From positions 3,844,001-3,908,000 of the forward strand of contig CP119311.1 in the NCBI GenBank assembly GCA_029202545.1: a stretch of DNA of 64,000 nt. Direction: 5' to 3'. Numbering within the stretch: the first letter of the stretch is position 1; each line of letters opens with the position of its first letter. This stretch comes from Candidatus Pseudobacter hemicellulosilyticus (GTDB lineage: Bacteria; Bacteroidota; Bacteroidia; Chitinophagales; Chitinophagaceae). Under the pieces are notes generated by a model. That model was not told the DNA's origin, searched no databases, and saw nothing but the letters and a program-made list of their open reading frames with translations. A program made the position numbers and the translations under genes. This document shows, piece by piece, positions 36,129 to 44,637 of this stretch.

Positions 36129-38657
36129 ATGAGAAAATTTATTGTACTCTCTTTCCTGATCTGTATTTCCGCATTTGCCTCCGCCCAGTTACAATCGCCC
36201 GATCAATTCCTCGGCTATCCGCTCGGCACCCGCTACACCCCGCATTTCAACGTGGTGAATTATGTAAAGCAGGTGGCAGCAGCGGTACCCGGCATGGTGA
36301 AAGTAGAGCAGTATGGTGTTACCAATGAAGGCCGGCCCCTGCTGCTGGCCTTTGTAGCTTCAGCGGAGAATATGTCCAGGCTGGAAGCTATCCGGCTCAA
36401 TAACCTGCGACTGGCAGGGCTTACCCGCGACAAAGCCGCTCCCGATGAACGCGGCCCCGCCATCATCTGGCTCAGCTACAATGTACATGGCAATGAGACC
36501 TCTTCTTCTGAAGCAGCCATGCTCACCCTGTATGAACTGGTGAACCCCGCCAATACCCGTACCAAGGAATGGTTGAAAAATACGGTCCTCATCATTGATC
36601 CCTGCGTGAACCCGGACGGGCGTGATCGCTACGTGAACTGGTTCAACAGCGTGGTGGGCAAAACCGTTAATGCGGAACCCTTTACCCGGGAACACAATGA
36701 ACCCTGGCCCGGCGGCCGCTCCAACCATTATAATTTTGACCTCAACCGCGACTGGGCCTGGCAAACGCAGCTGGAATCCCGTCAGCGTATGGTCCGCTAT
36801 AACCAGTGGCTGCCCCAGATCCATGTGGATTACCACGAGCAGGGTTATAATGAACCCTACTATTTTGCGCCCGCTGCCGAACCCTTCCATGAAGTGATCA
36901 CCAGCTGGCAACGCGAGTTCCAGACGCAGATAGGTCGCAATAATGCCCGCTACTTTGACCAGGAAGGCTGGCTCTATTTTACCAAAGAACGCTTTGATCT
37001 TTTTTACCCTTCTTACGGAGATACCTACCCGATCTATAAAGGCGCTATCGGCATGACCTTTGAACAGGGCGGCCATAGCCGCGGCGGAGCTGCCGTGATC
37101 ACCGATGATGGAGATACCCTCACGCTCCGGGACCGGATCGATCACCATTTCACCACCGGTATGTCCACCATTGAGATCACCTCCCAACATGCTACCCGGG
37201 TAGTGCAGGAGTTCAAAAAATATTACGATAAGGCCCGCACCAGCCCGCCTGGTGAATTCAAAGCCTATATTGTGCTGGCGGATGAAGGGGATAAGCTCCA
37301 CAAGCTGCAGCAGCTGCTGGACCTGAACCAGATTGACTGGGCCTATGCCAAAGGCGGCAGCTATTCCGGTCTGAACTATTTCAGTGGCAAAACGGAGAAC
37401 GTAAAACCCGGCGCAGGGGATATGGTCATCAATGCCAATCAGCCCAATGCCAACCTGCTTAAAGTCTTGTTTGAGCGGCAATCCCAGTTAACGGATTCCG
37501 CCACCTATGATATTACCGCCTGGGCCATGCCTTATGCGTATGGGCTGAAGACCTATGGCCTCAACGCCTATGTGACCAGTACCAGCAAAGAAGCGCCTGT
37601 GGCCGCTGATGCGGCTTCTCCGGCCAATGCACTGGCCTATGCGGTGCGCTGGAATGGAGTGGGCAGCGCCCGCTTCCTGTCGGAGCTGCTGAAGCAAAAG
37701 ATCAAGGTCCGCTATGCCGAACAGCCTTTCACTATCAACGGCCAGAACTTTGAGAAAGGGACCCTGCTGGTGGTGCGCACCAGCAATGGCGCTATTGGCG
37801 GCAACCTGCAAAGCATTGTTGCCAAAGCAGCCCTGGCCGGCGGCGTACCTTATTATGGTATCGGCACCGGCTTTGTGGATAAGGGTTTTGACTTTGGCTC
37901 GGACCGGGTCCGCATGATCCATGCACCCCGGGTTACCCTGCTGGCCGGGGAGAATGTGTCTTCCCTGGGCATGGGTGAGCTCTGGCATATTTTTGATACG
38001 GAGCTGGAATATCCCATCAATATTGTCTGGACAGAAGACCTCAATGCGGCTGTGCTGAAAGCTACGGATGTGCTGCTGCTGCCTGCTGGCAACCACCGCT
38101 TCCTGGCTGATAAAGCTACCGGCGAGCTGCTGAAAGACTGGGTCAGCGCCGGTGGCCGGCTGATTGCGCTGGAGAGCGCGGTGGCCCAACTGGCAAGGAA
38201 CGACTGGGGCCTGAAAGCCAAGGAAGAGGAGGATAAGAAAGATGATAAAAAGGATGACCGGAAAGAAGACTACAGCATGCTGCGCCGCTATGAGAACCGC
38301 GAACGTGATTTTCTGCCCGGTTTCAATCCCGGCGCTATCTATAAAGTGGAGCTGGATAATTCCCACCCGCTGGCCTTTGGCTATGACTCCATTTATTATA
38401 CCCTCAAACAGGACGACCGGATCTATGAGTTCATCAGGGACGGTGGCTGGAATGTGGGGGTCATTAAAAAAGAGAGCCCTGTATCCGGCTTTGTAGGCGC
38501 CAAGGCCAAGGAAAGGCTGAAAGACGGCCTCATCTTCGGTGTGCAGGACATCGGCCGCGGTAACGTAGTGTACCTGGCCGATAACCCGGTGTTCAGGAAT
38601 TTCTGGGAGAATGGCAAGCTGCTGCTCTGTAATGCCGTGTTCATGGTAGGGCAGTAG
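36129..38657 (+). CDS. M14-family zinc carboxypeptidase-like exported protein
   Basis: An 842-residue exported peptidase-like protein. The signal peptide is MRKFIVLSFLICISAFASAQ. The M14 domain (about 25-380) shows zinc ligands His120 and Glu123 in NVHGNETSSSEAA and a later His in PQIHVDYHEQGYN, plus DPCVNPDGRDRYVNW, the usual substrate-binding region. About 450 further residues form a second part with GATase-like features (LAGENVSSLGMGELWHIF). A very acidic and lysine-rich stretch (KEEEDKKDDKKDDRKED, near residue 700) is probably a flexible linker. It is followed by its own terminator and then by the PIG-L gene. Family membership is firm; peptide specificity is unknown. Confidence 0.9.
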   Translation: MRKFIVLSFLICISAFASAQLQSPDQFLGYPLGTRYTPHFNVVNYVKQVAAAVPGMVKVEQYGVTNEGRPLLLAFVASAENMSRLEAIRLNNLRLAGLTRDKAAPDERGPAIIWLSYNVHGNETSSSEAAMLTLYELVNPANTRTKEWLKNTVLIIDPCVNPDGRDRYVNWFNSVVGKTVNAEPFTREHNEPWPGGRSNHYNFDLNRDWAWQTQLESRQRMVRYNQWLPQIHVDYHEQGYNEPYYFAPAAEPFHEVITSWQREFQTQIGRNNARYFDQEGWLYFTKERFDLFYPSYGDTYPIYKGAIGMTFEQGGHSRGGAAVITDDGDTLTLRDRIDHHFTTGMSTIEITSQHATRVVQEFKKYYDKARTSPPGEFKAYIVLADEGDKLHKLQQLLDLNQIDWAYAKGGSYSGLNYFSGKTENVKPGAGDMVINANQPNANLLKVLFERQSQLTDSATYDITAWAMPYAYGLKTYGLNAYVTSTSKEAPVAADAASPANALAYAVRWNGVGSARFLSELLKQKIKVRYAEQPFTINGQNFEKGTLLVVRTSNGAIGGNLQSIVAKAALAGGVPYYGIGTGFVDKGFDFGSDRVRMIHAPRVTLLAGENVSSLGMGELWHIFDTELEYPINIVWTEDLNAAVLKATDVLLLPAGNHRFLADKATGELLKDWVSAGGRLIALESAVAQLARNDWGLKAKEEEDKKDDKKDDRKEDYSMLRRYENRERDFLPGFNPGAIYKVELDNSHPLAFGYDSIYYTLKQDDRIYEFIRDGGWNVGVIKKESPVSGFVGAKAKERLKDGLIFGVQDIGRGNVVYLADNPVFRNFWENGKLLLCNAVFMVGQ

Positions 38658-38694
38658 GGATGGGTGGATACAAAGTCTAATCGTTAAAATGTAT

Positions 38695-38726
38695 AAGCGG
38701 AGTTGTCCCATACTCCGCTTTTTCTT
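38695..38726 (+). terminator. Rho-independent terminator
   Basis: AAGCGGAGT and ACTCCGCTT form a 9-bp stem with an 8-nt loop, followed by TTTTCT, 38 bp after the M14 gene stop. Confidence 0.8.
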
Positions 38727-38793
38727 TACTTTGACCCCTGTTTTCCTGAACCGACACGCTGGATCTTTGTTGATCCTTAAATTGTTTTACCTG

Positions 38794-41316
38794 ATGAGAT
38801 TTTTTTACGTGAGAACGTTACTGATCGGCGGGCTTTTCAGCATGGCCACACTGCGCGGTGTTGCCCAGACCCCTGCTGCTTATCCCGCATCTGATATATA
38901 CCAGCAACTGAAAAAGCTCAACGTGCTGGGCTCCGTATTGTATATGGCAGCCCACCCCGATGATGAAAATACACGCCTGCTGGCTTTCCTGGCCAAAGAC
39001 AGGTTGTACCGTACCGGTTATCTTTCCCTGACCCGTGGGGATGGCGGGCAGAACCTGATCGGCGACGAGCAGGGGATTGACCTGGGGCTGATCCGCACCC
39101 AGGAACTGCTGGCCGCCCGGCGTATTGATGGCGCAGAGCAGTTCTTCAGCCGGGCCTATGATTTTGGTTTCAGCAAAAGCACAGAAGAAGCTTTTCGGAT
39201 CTGGGATAAGGACAAGATACTGGCCGATGCCGTTTGGGTCATCCGCCAGTTCCAGCCGGATGTGATCATTACGCGTTTCCCGGAAGATAGTCGCGCCGGC
39301 CATGGCCACCATTCCGGCTCCGCGGTAATTGCCCATGAGGCATTCCGCGCAGCGGCTGACAGCACCCGTTTCCCGGAGCAGTTCACGCTGGGTGTACGTC
39401 CCTGGAAAGTAAAACGCATACTCTGGAATACCTTCAATTTCGGGGGAAACAATACCACTTCCAATGAACAGCTGAAAATAGAAGTAGGTGGCTACAATGC
39501 CTTTCTGGGAAAAAGTTATGGGGAGATAGCGGCTGAAAGTCGCAGCCAGCACAAAAGCCAGGGCTTTGGCGTACCTGCCGCCCGTGGCGCTTCCACTGAA
39601 TTCTTTTCCCATACGGAAGGAGATCCTGCCCGTACGGACCTGATGGATGATGTGAACACTACCTGGCAACGCGTGCCCGGTGGCGCCGCTATTGCAGCCC
39701 GCGTTGACGCTATCCTCCAGCAGTTTTCAGTGGCCAGTCCTGAAAAGTCTGTGCCAGCCCTCGTAAGCCTGTACAAGGCGATGGAGCAATTGCCCCAGGG
39801 TTACTGGCGCAATGGTAAAATGGCAGAAGTGCAGCAGCTCATTGAACGTTGCAGCGGTCTCTGGCTGGAAGCGGTGGCCGCAAACGAATTTGCCATACAG
39901 GGGGATTCCATCCGGATCAATATCAATCTCAATAACCGGCTCGGCGCTGCCATTACGCTGAACCGCTTCCAGGTGGATGTATTTGATACGGTGGTCAGCC
40001 GGCAACTGGAGGTCAACCGCAACCTGAATTTCTCCCATGATATTTATGTGTTCACCACCAAGCCGCTCACACAGCCTTACTGGCTGCAGCGGAAAATGAG
40101 TGAAGGCTCTTTTACAGTAGATAACCAGCTGCTCATAGGCCGGCCCGAGAGCATCCCTTCTTACCTGGCCAGTTTCCAGCTCAGTATTGAAGGGCAGCCC
40201 TTCACCTTTGTGAAGCCGGTCCAGTTCAAATTCACAGACCCTGTAAAAGGCGAACTGTATCGTCCGCTGGTAGTGGTGCCGGCGGCTACGGTCAGCACCG
40301 GACCGGGCCTGGTGATCTTCCGCCAGCAGGAAAAACAGAAAGCGGAGGTCCAGGTGAATGTAACGGCCAATAAAAGTTTCAACGGGTATAAGGCCGCCAT
40401 TAACAGGCGGATGAAGAATGAGAATATCACCCACCGGGATACGGCTTTTGACCTGGCCCGGGGCATGAACCGCCAGTATGATTTCACCATTGCCAATACC
40501 ACGCTGAAAGGTGCGGAGCAGGACCATGTGCAGGCCTTTGTGGACCTGCAGAACGGAAAGGAAGAGCAGCCTGCTTACCTCAATATGACCACTATCAGCT
40601 ATGACCATATTCCCCCCATCCATTATTTCTACCAGGATGATATTAAGGTCCTCAATATAGACCTGAAGACTACGGGTAAAAGGATCGGGTATATTGAAGG
40701 GGCGGGCGATAAAGTGCCGGCAGCCCTGGAACAGATGGGTTATGAAGTAGTAGCCCTGAAAGAAAAGGATATTACGGCCGCCAGCCTGAAAGGACTGGAT
40801 GCGGTGATAGCCGGTGTGCGTGCCTATAATATCCACGACTGGCTCCAGGTAAAATATCCCCTGCTGATGGAATATGTGCAGAATGGCGGTAACCTGATTG
40901 TCCAATACAATACCAATAATTTTTCCAGCACCCTGAAAGCTAAAATGGGACCTTATCCTTTCCAGGTGACCCGCAACCGGGTAACGGATGAAACAGCAAC
41001 CGTCAATTTCCTGCTGCCCAATCACCCGGTACTGAACTATCCCAATAAGATCACGCAAAAGGATTTTGATAACTGGGTACAGGAGCGTGGCATTTATTTT
41101 GCCGACCAGGTGGATCCTGCTTTCCAGCAACCCCTGTCCATGGCTGATCCCAATGAGCCTGCCCAGTCTGGCAGCCTGATCATTGCCAACTATGGAAAGG
41201 GTAAGTTTGTGTATACAGGCCTGGTTTTCTTCCGGGAGCTGCCGGCCGCTGTGCCGGGCGCTTACCGCTTACTGGCCAATATTATTGCGCTCAATAAAAA
41301 GCAGGATAGTAAATGA
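38794..41316 (+). CDS. PIG-L family deacetylase with amidotransferase-like C-terminal domain
   Basis: An 840-residue exported protein. A signal peptide (VRTLLIGGLFSMATLRGVAQ) precedes a PIG-L/LmbE deacetylase domain with the zinc motif AAHPDDEN (His54, Asp56, Asp57) and the distal His in RAGHGHHSGSAV. A long middle part and a C-terminal Rossmann-like domain (IGYIEGAGDKVPAALEQMGYEVV, DAVIAGVRAYNIHDWLQ, LMEYVQNGGNLIVQYNTN) follow, resembling ThuA/GATase-like folds. Such proteins remove acetyl groups from sugars such as N-acetylglucosamine conjugates. The start at 38794 is preferred over 38689 because the latter would read through the terminator. Its stop overlaps the next small gene by four bases (ATGA). 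Confidence 0.9.
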   Translation: MRFFYVRTLLIGGLFSMATLRGVAQTPAAYPASDIYQQLKKLNVLGSVLYMAAHPDDENTRLLAFLAKDRLYRTGYLSLTRGDGGQNLIGDEQGIDLGLIRTQELLAARRIDGAEQFFSRAYDFGFSKSTEEAFRIWDKDKILADAVWVIRQFQPDVIITRFPEDSRAGHGHHSGSAVIAHEAFRAAADSTRFPEQFTLGVRPWKVKRILWNTFNFGGNNTTSNEQLKIEVGGYNAFLGKSYGEIAAESRSQHKSQGFGVPAARGASTEFFSHTEGDPARTDLMDDVNTTWQRVPGGAAIAARVDAILQQFSVASPEKSVPALVSLYKAMEQLPQGYWRNGKMAEVQQLIERCSGLWLEAVAANEFAIQGDSIRININLNNRLGAAITLNRFQVDVFDTVVSRQLEVNRNLNFSHDIYVFTTKPLTQPYWLQRKMSEGSFTVDNQLLIGRPESIPSYLASFQLSIEGQPFTFVKPVQFKFTDPVKGELYRPLVVVPAATVSTGPGLVIFRQQEKQKAEVQVNVTANKSFNGYKAAINRRMKNENITHRDTAFDLARGMNRQYDFTIANTTLKGAEQDHVQAFVDLQNGKEEQPAYLNMTTISYDHIPPIHYFYQDDIKVLNIDLKTTGKRIGYIEGAGDKVPAALEQMGYEVVALKEKDITAASLKGLDAVIAGVRAYNIHDWLQVKYPLLMEYVQNGGNLIVQYNTNNFSSTLKAKMGPYPFQVTRNRVTDETATVNFLLPNHPVLNYPNKITQKDFDNWVQERGIYFADQVDPAFQQPLSMADPNEPAQSGSLIIANYGKGKFVYTGLVFFRELPAAVPGAYRLLANIIALNKKQDSK

Positions 41317-41474
41317 GCAAAAAACTGACCATCGGGCAACAAAGGGTTGCCCTGATTGTGGCCATTATCATTGGCCTGGTAGTTGGTAAACTGATCAAAA
41401 GGGTAGGGCTGGGACTGCTGATAGGCAGTTTCTTTGGCCTGCTGATCCTCATGGCTTTTTCAAGAAGACGCTAA
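41313..41474 (+). CDS. Small membrane protein (53 residues)
   Basis: A 53-residue protein with a Gly-rich, very hydrophobic core: VALIVAIIIGLVVGKLIKRV, then GLGLLIGSFFGLLILMAF, and a basic tail SRRR. This predicts two membrane helices joined by KLIKR. Its ATG overlaps the TGA of the PIG-L gene, so translational coupling is likely. The protein has no recognised family. Conservation between the PIG-L and symporter genes in related genomes would confirm it. It could be a small subunit of the symporter system. Confidence 0.7.
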   Translation: MSKKLTIGQQRVALIVAIIIGLVVGKLIKRVGLGLLIGSFFGLLILMAFSRRR

Positions 41475-41506
41475 CGGAAAGCACCCGCAGCGCCTCAAAA
41501 TAAATT

Positions 41507-41641
41507 ATGAACCGTATGCAATCATCCGAAAAGGATTCCATCCCTCTTTTCCGTAAGTGGCGGTCCTGGTACTGGCTGGTCATCGGCTTTCTCCTGCTGC
41601 AGATTCTGTTGTGCTATTTTTTTACTAAACATTTCGCATGA
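41507..41641 (+). CDS. Small single-pass membrane protein (44 residues)
   Basis: A 44-residue protein: a charged start MNRMQSSEKDSIPLFRKWRS, then one membrane helix WYWLVIGFLLLQILLCYFF, then a short tail. Its TGA overlaps the ATG of the symporter gene (ATGA), a strong sign of translational coupling. Such small proteins often assist a transporter, but this is inference. No family is recognised. Confidence 0.72.
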   Translation: MNRMQSSEKDSIPLFRKWRSWYWLVIGFLLLQILLCYFFTKHFA

Positions 41642-43362
41642 ACTTTTCAGGGTTAGACTGGCTGGTACTGATCACCACTTTGCTATTGATCCTGTTCTAT
41701 GGCATCTACAAAGGCCGTACGGCCCAGTCACTGGAAGGTTATTTCCTCGGCAACCGGCAGATGCCCTGGTGGGTGGTGCTGTTAAGCATTATGGGTACCC
41801 AGGCCAGTGCAGTCACTTTTTTGACGGCGCCCGGTCAGGCCTATACGGATGGGATGCGCTTTGTACAGTATTATTTCGGTCTGCCCCTGGCCATGATAGT
41901 GGTGGCCGCAGTCTTTGTGCCTATCTTCCGAAGACTCAATATCTATACAGCCTATGAGTACCTGGAGCAGCGCTTTGATATGAAGACAAGGCTGCTGGCT
42001 TCTTTCCTGTTCATGCTGTCCCGCGGCCTGAGCACGGGTATCAGCATTATTGCTCCCTCCCTGGTATTGCACAGCATGCTGGGCTGGGATATTACTATTA
42101 CCAATCTTTTCATGGGCGGTATCCTGCTTATTTATACAGCCACCGGCGGCGCCCGTGCCGTAGCTTATACGCAGCAGCTGCAGTTCATTATCATTTATGC
42201 AGCCATGTTCATAGCAGGCTGGTGGGCTGTCAAAATGCTGCCCGAAGGTGTAGGTTTTACAGAGGCTTTGCATATCGGCGGCAAGGCCGGAAAGCTGAAT
42301 GTGATCACTTCGGGCTTTACGGAAAAAGGGTTCGACTGGCAGGATCGCTACAATATCTGGAGCGGGCTGATAGGCGGGTTCTTTTTATCGCTCAGTTATT
42401 TTGGGACGGACCAGAGCCAGGTAGGGCGTTATCTCACCGCCCGCACAGAAGGGGAGAGCAAACTGGGCCTGCTGATGAACGGCCTGGTGAAAGTGCCCCT
42501 CCAGTTTGCTATCCTGCTGATCGGTATCCTCATCTTCTCCTTCTACCAGTTCTATAAAGCACCGGCCTTCTTCAACCTGGCCCAGGAACAGCAGGTGCAA
42601 AAGACCGCCTATGCGGGCGAGTACAATGCTGCTGCTGCGCGGTATGATCAGTTGCAGGAAGAAAAAAAGCAGACCGTAGTGGACCTTTCGCAGGCCTTGC
42701 GCAGGGATGATGAGGTGGCTATTGACCAATTGCACAGCCGGCTGGACCAGGAAGAGCGTATAAGCCATGCCATGCGGGATTCCGTAAAAGCTATCGTGGC
42801 CAAAGCCGATCCTACCACGGATGGGAATGATACCAATTTTATCTTCCTGCGTTTTGTAGGTGATTTCTTTCCCAACGGGCTGGTAGGGCTGATCATTGCC
42901 ATTATCTTCCTGGCCGCCTGGGGCAGTATTGCTGCTGCACTGAACTCCCTGGCGGCTACTACCATCATAGATTTCCATAAACCTTTGGCCAGAACGGCGC
43001 TGAAACCGGAGGCTGAGCTGCGCTGGTCCCGCTGGTATACCCTGGCCTGGGGTGTATTTTGTATTGTAGTGGCGCAGTTTGCCTATAACCTGGGCAATAG
43101 CCTGATTGAAGCGGTGAATATCCTGGGGTCCTGGTTCTATGGAGCTATCCTGGGGATCTTCCTGGTGGCCTTTTTTATGAAAAAGGTGAAAGGACATGCC
43201 GTGTTCTATGCAGCCCTGCTGGCGGAAGTCATTGTGATCACTGTTTATTTTCTCAAGATCATTTCTTTCTTATGGCTGAACGTGATCGGTGCGCTGGCCG
43301 TGATCATTTTTGGCTGGCTGATACAGGTAATTTTCTGTTCAGGTAAGGGGACGAACCAATGA
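41638..43362 (+). CDS. Sodium:solute symporter (SSS family)
   Basis: A 574-residue inner-membrane transporter that imports a solute with sodium. About 13 membrane helices are visible. Typical stretches are GWLVLITTLLLILFYGIYKGR-like start (LDWLVLITTLLLILFYGIY), FLGNRQMPWWVVLLSIMGTQASAVTFLTAPG, AYEYLEQRFD, and SLSYFGTDQSQVGRYLTAR. A charged cytoplasmic insert (about 330-400) contains a long coiled-coil-like EEKKQTVVDLSQALRRDDE segment, unusual for SSS proteins. It is the last gene of the unit with PIG-L and the two small proteins; uptake of a deacetylated sugar product is plausible. Its last codons carry an exact 12-bp motif copy (43348). Confidence 0.94.
   Translation: MNFSGLDWLVLITTLLLILFYGIYKGRTAQSLEGYFLGNRQMPWWVVLLSIMGTQASAVTFLTAPGQAYTDGMRFVQYYFGLPLAMIVVAAVFVPIFRRLNIYTAYEYLEQRFDMKTRLLASFLFMLSRGLSTGISIIAPSLVLHSMLGWDITITNLFMGGILLIYTATGGARAVAYTQQLQFIIIYAAMFIAGWWAVKMLPEGVGFTEALHIGGKAGKLNVITSGFTEKGFDWQDRYNIWSGLIGGFFLSLSYFGTDQSQVGRYLTARTEGESKLGLLMNGLVKVPLQFAILLIGILIFSFYQFYKAPAFFNLAQEQQVQKTAYAGEYNAAAARYDQLQEEKKQTVVDLSQALRRDDEVAIDQLHSRLDQEERISHAMRDSVKAIVAKADPTTDGNDTNFIFLRFVGDFFPNGLVGLIIAIIFLAAWGSIAAALNSLAATTIIDFHKPLARTALKPEAELRWSRWYTLAWGVFCIVVAQFAYNLGNSLIEAVNILGSWFYGAILGIFLVAFFMKKVKGHAVFYAALLAEVIVITVYFLKIISFLWLNVIGALAVIIFGWLIQVIFCSGKGTNQ
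43348..43359 (+). repeat. 12-bp motif copy at the end of the symporter gene
   Basis: GGGACGAACCAA, exact, read GGG-ACG-AAC-CAA in the last codons before the TGA stop of the symporter. Confidence 0.75.
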
Positions 43363-43423
43363 TGCCGCTGACAGCGGTGTAACTTTGCTGCAGCCTGCCC
43401 GCCCTTCTCCCCAAAATAAAAAA

Positions 43424-43446
43424 GCAGCCTGGAAATTCCAGGCTGC
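43424..43446 (-). terminator. Terminator hairpin of the DUF2911 gene
   Basis: GCAGCCTGG and CCAGGCTGC form a 9-bp stem with a 5-nt loop. On the minus strand a TTTTTTATTTT tract follows. It can also stop readthrough from the convergent symporter. Confidence 0.8.
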
Positions 43447-43565
43447 CGAATAAGTTGATCCAATCTTGTTATGGGTAGAAATGTTAGTACTTATACTATT
43501 TCAACAAGGTTATGGGATCATAAGTTTTTAGCGCTGATCAGGCATTGGCCGGATCAGTAGAGAAA

Positions 43566-44405
43566 CTATTTCAGGGTAGCCAGCAGTTTTTCATTCAGGG
43601 CTACATAATCCCCGTTTCCGGCAGTTTTAGCCAGTTCCAGTGATTTTTGTGCAGAAACTTTAGCCTCGGCATTTTTGCCCATTTTGGCTTCGCATTTGGC
43701 TTTGTTATGCCAAACCCAGAAAGCGCCGGCATTCTCTTCAGTGGCTTTGGTGAACCAGGCTTCTGCCTGTTTCAGGTCTTTGCCGCTGTTCATGTAATAC
43801 ATGGCAGCATTGAAGTAAGGGGGCTTGTCGGATTTCATCAGCTGATCCAGCTGGGCCGTCACTTTTGCATCAAAGTTGGTAGTGATAGGCAGGGTTACAG
43901 CGGTGTTTGCCCACATGATCTGCAGTGCGCAGCTGGTAGGGGTGATATCGCTGAACTGGATAGTGAAGCTTTCAACGGGCTTGGGCGTTTTCATGGTCTT
44001 CACCAGGACGCGCACCAGGTCTTCCTCCTGTTTGTACAGGGCAGGCTGGTTTACATTCACCTGTTTGCTGATGATGATGGTCCAGCTGTCTTTGGAAGGA
44101 ATGCTCAGCAGGCCGTACTTGCCGGCAGGCACCAGTTTGTCGCCGATGGTAACGTCTTCTGTAAAGCTGATGGTGGTAGCGCCATTGGCTCCGGTCCGCC
44201 ATACTTTGTCAAAAGGTACCAGGTCGCCAAACACTTTGCGGCCGCTCACTGCGGGGCGGGAATAAGACAATTCTACTGAACCGATACCGAAATCCTGCTT
44301 GATGGTCTGTGCCGGGGAGGGTTGAGGCAATTTCAGTCCCTGGGCTTCACTGGCCACACATGCCAGCGTGAGGCCGCAGGCAAGCGCAAATGCTCTTTTT
44401 ATCAT
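43566..44405 (-). CDS. DUF2911 exported protein
   Basis: A 279-residue exported protein. After the signal peptide (MIKRAFALACGLTLACVASEAQ) comes the DUF2911 domain (about 35-180: LPQPSPAQTIKQDFGIGSVELSYSRP, GDLVPFDKVWRTGANGATTISF, VPAGKYGLLSIPSKDSWTIIIS). The C-terminal part, with AEAWFTKATEENAGAFWVWHNKAKCEAKMGK, looks like TPR helices. The function of DUF2911 is unknown. The start at 44405 is favoured over 44438, which would only add a short non-signal extension. A TACATTTG -7 element lies just upstream. Confidence 0.9.
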   Translation of the reverse strand: MIKRAFALACGLTLACVASEAQGLKLPQPSPAQTIKQDFGIGSVELSYSRPAVSGRKVFGDLVPFDKVWRTGANGATTISFTEDVTIGDKLVPAGKYGLLSIPSKDSWTIIISKQVNVNQPALYKQEEDLVRVLVKTMKTPKPVESFTIQFSDITPTSCALQIMWANTAVTLPITTNFDAKVTAQLDQLMKSDKPPYFNAAMYYMNSGKDLKQAEAWFTKATEENAGAFWVWHNKAKCEAKMGKNAEAKVSAQKSLELAKTAGNGDYVALNEKLLATLK

Positions 44406-44422
44406 AGCAAAAATATTTTGCG

Positions 44423-44430
44423 CAAATGTA
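44423..44430 (-). promoter_or_regulatory. Bacteroidota -7 promoter element
   Basis: Reads TACATTTG on the minus strand, a perfect TAnnTTTG, 17 bp before the DUF2911 ATG. Confidence 0.45.
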
Positions 44431-44637
44431 GGGTCCAAAGCCCGAAGTTGGAACCCCGAAAGGGAAATATGGGATGAGCTTACGGAGCGCCGTGACGAAC
44501 GGGGAGGAAAGCCGGATCAACAGCATGGAAAAAATGGGATGCGGCGCCAGCGGGAACCTGCCTGGGCGCAAGGCTGCGGCCATATACAATCGGGACCCGG
44601 ATTAGTTTAAAAAAAACAGCTAAACGGTGTGGTTGGA

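Noticed and set aside
42400..42413. GGGACGGACCAG inside the symporter gene as another copy of the 12-bp motif
   Set aside because: Two mismatches, and it encodes the FGTDQSQ segment expected in this protein family, so it is probably coincidence. TGAACGAACCAA near 22568, also with two mismatches, was left out for the same reason of weak match.
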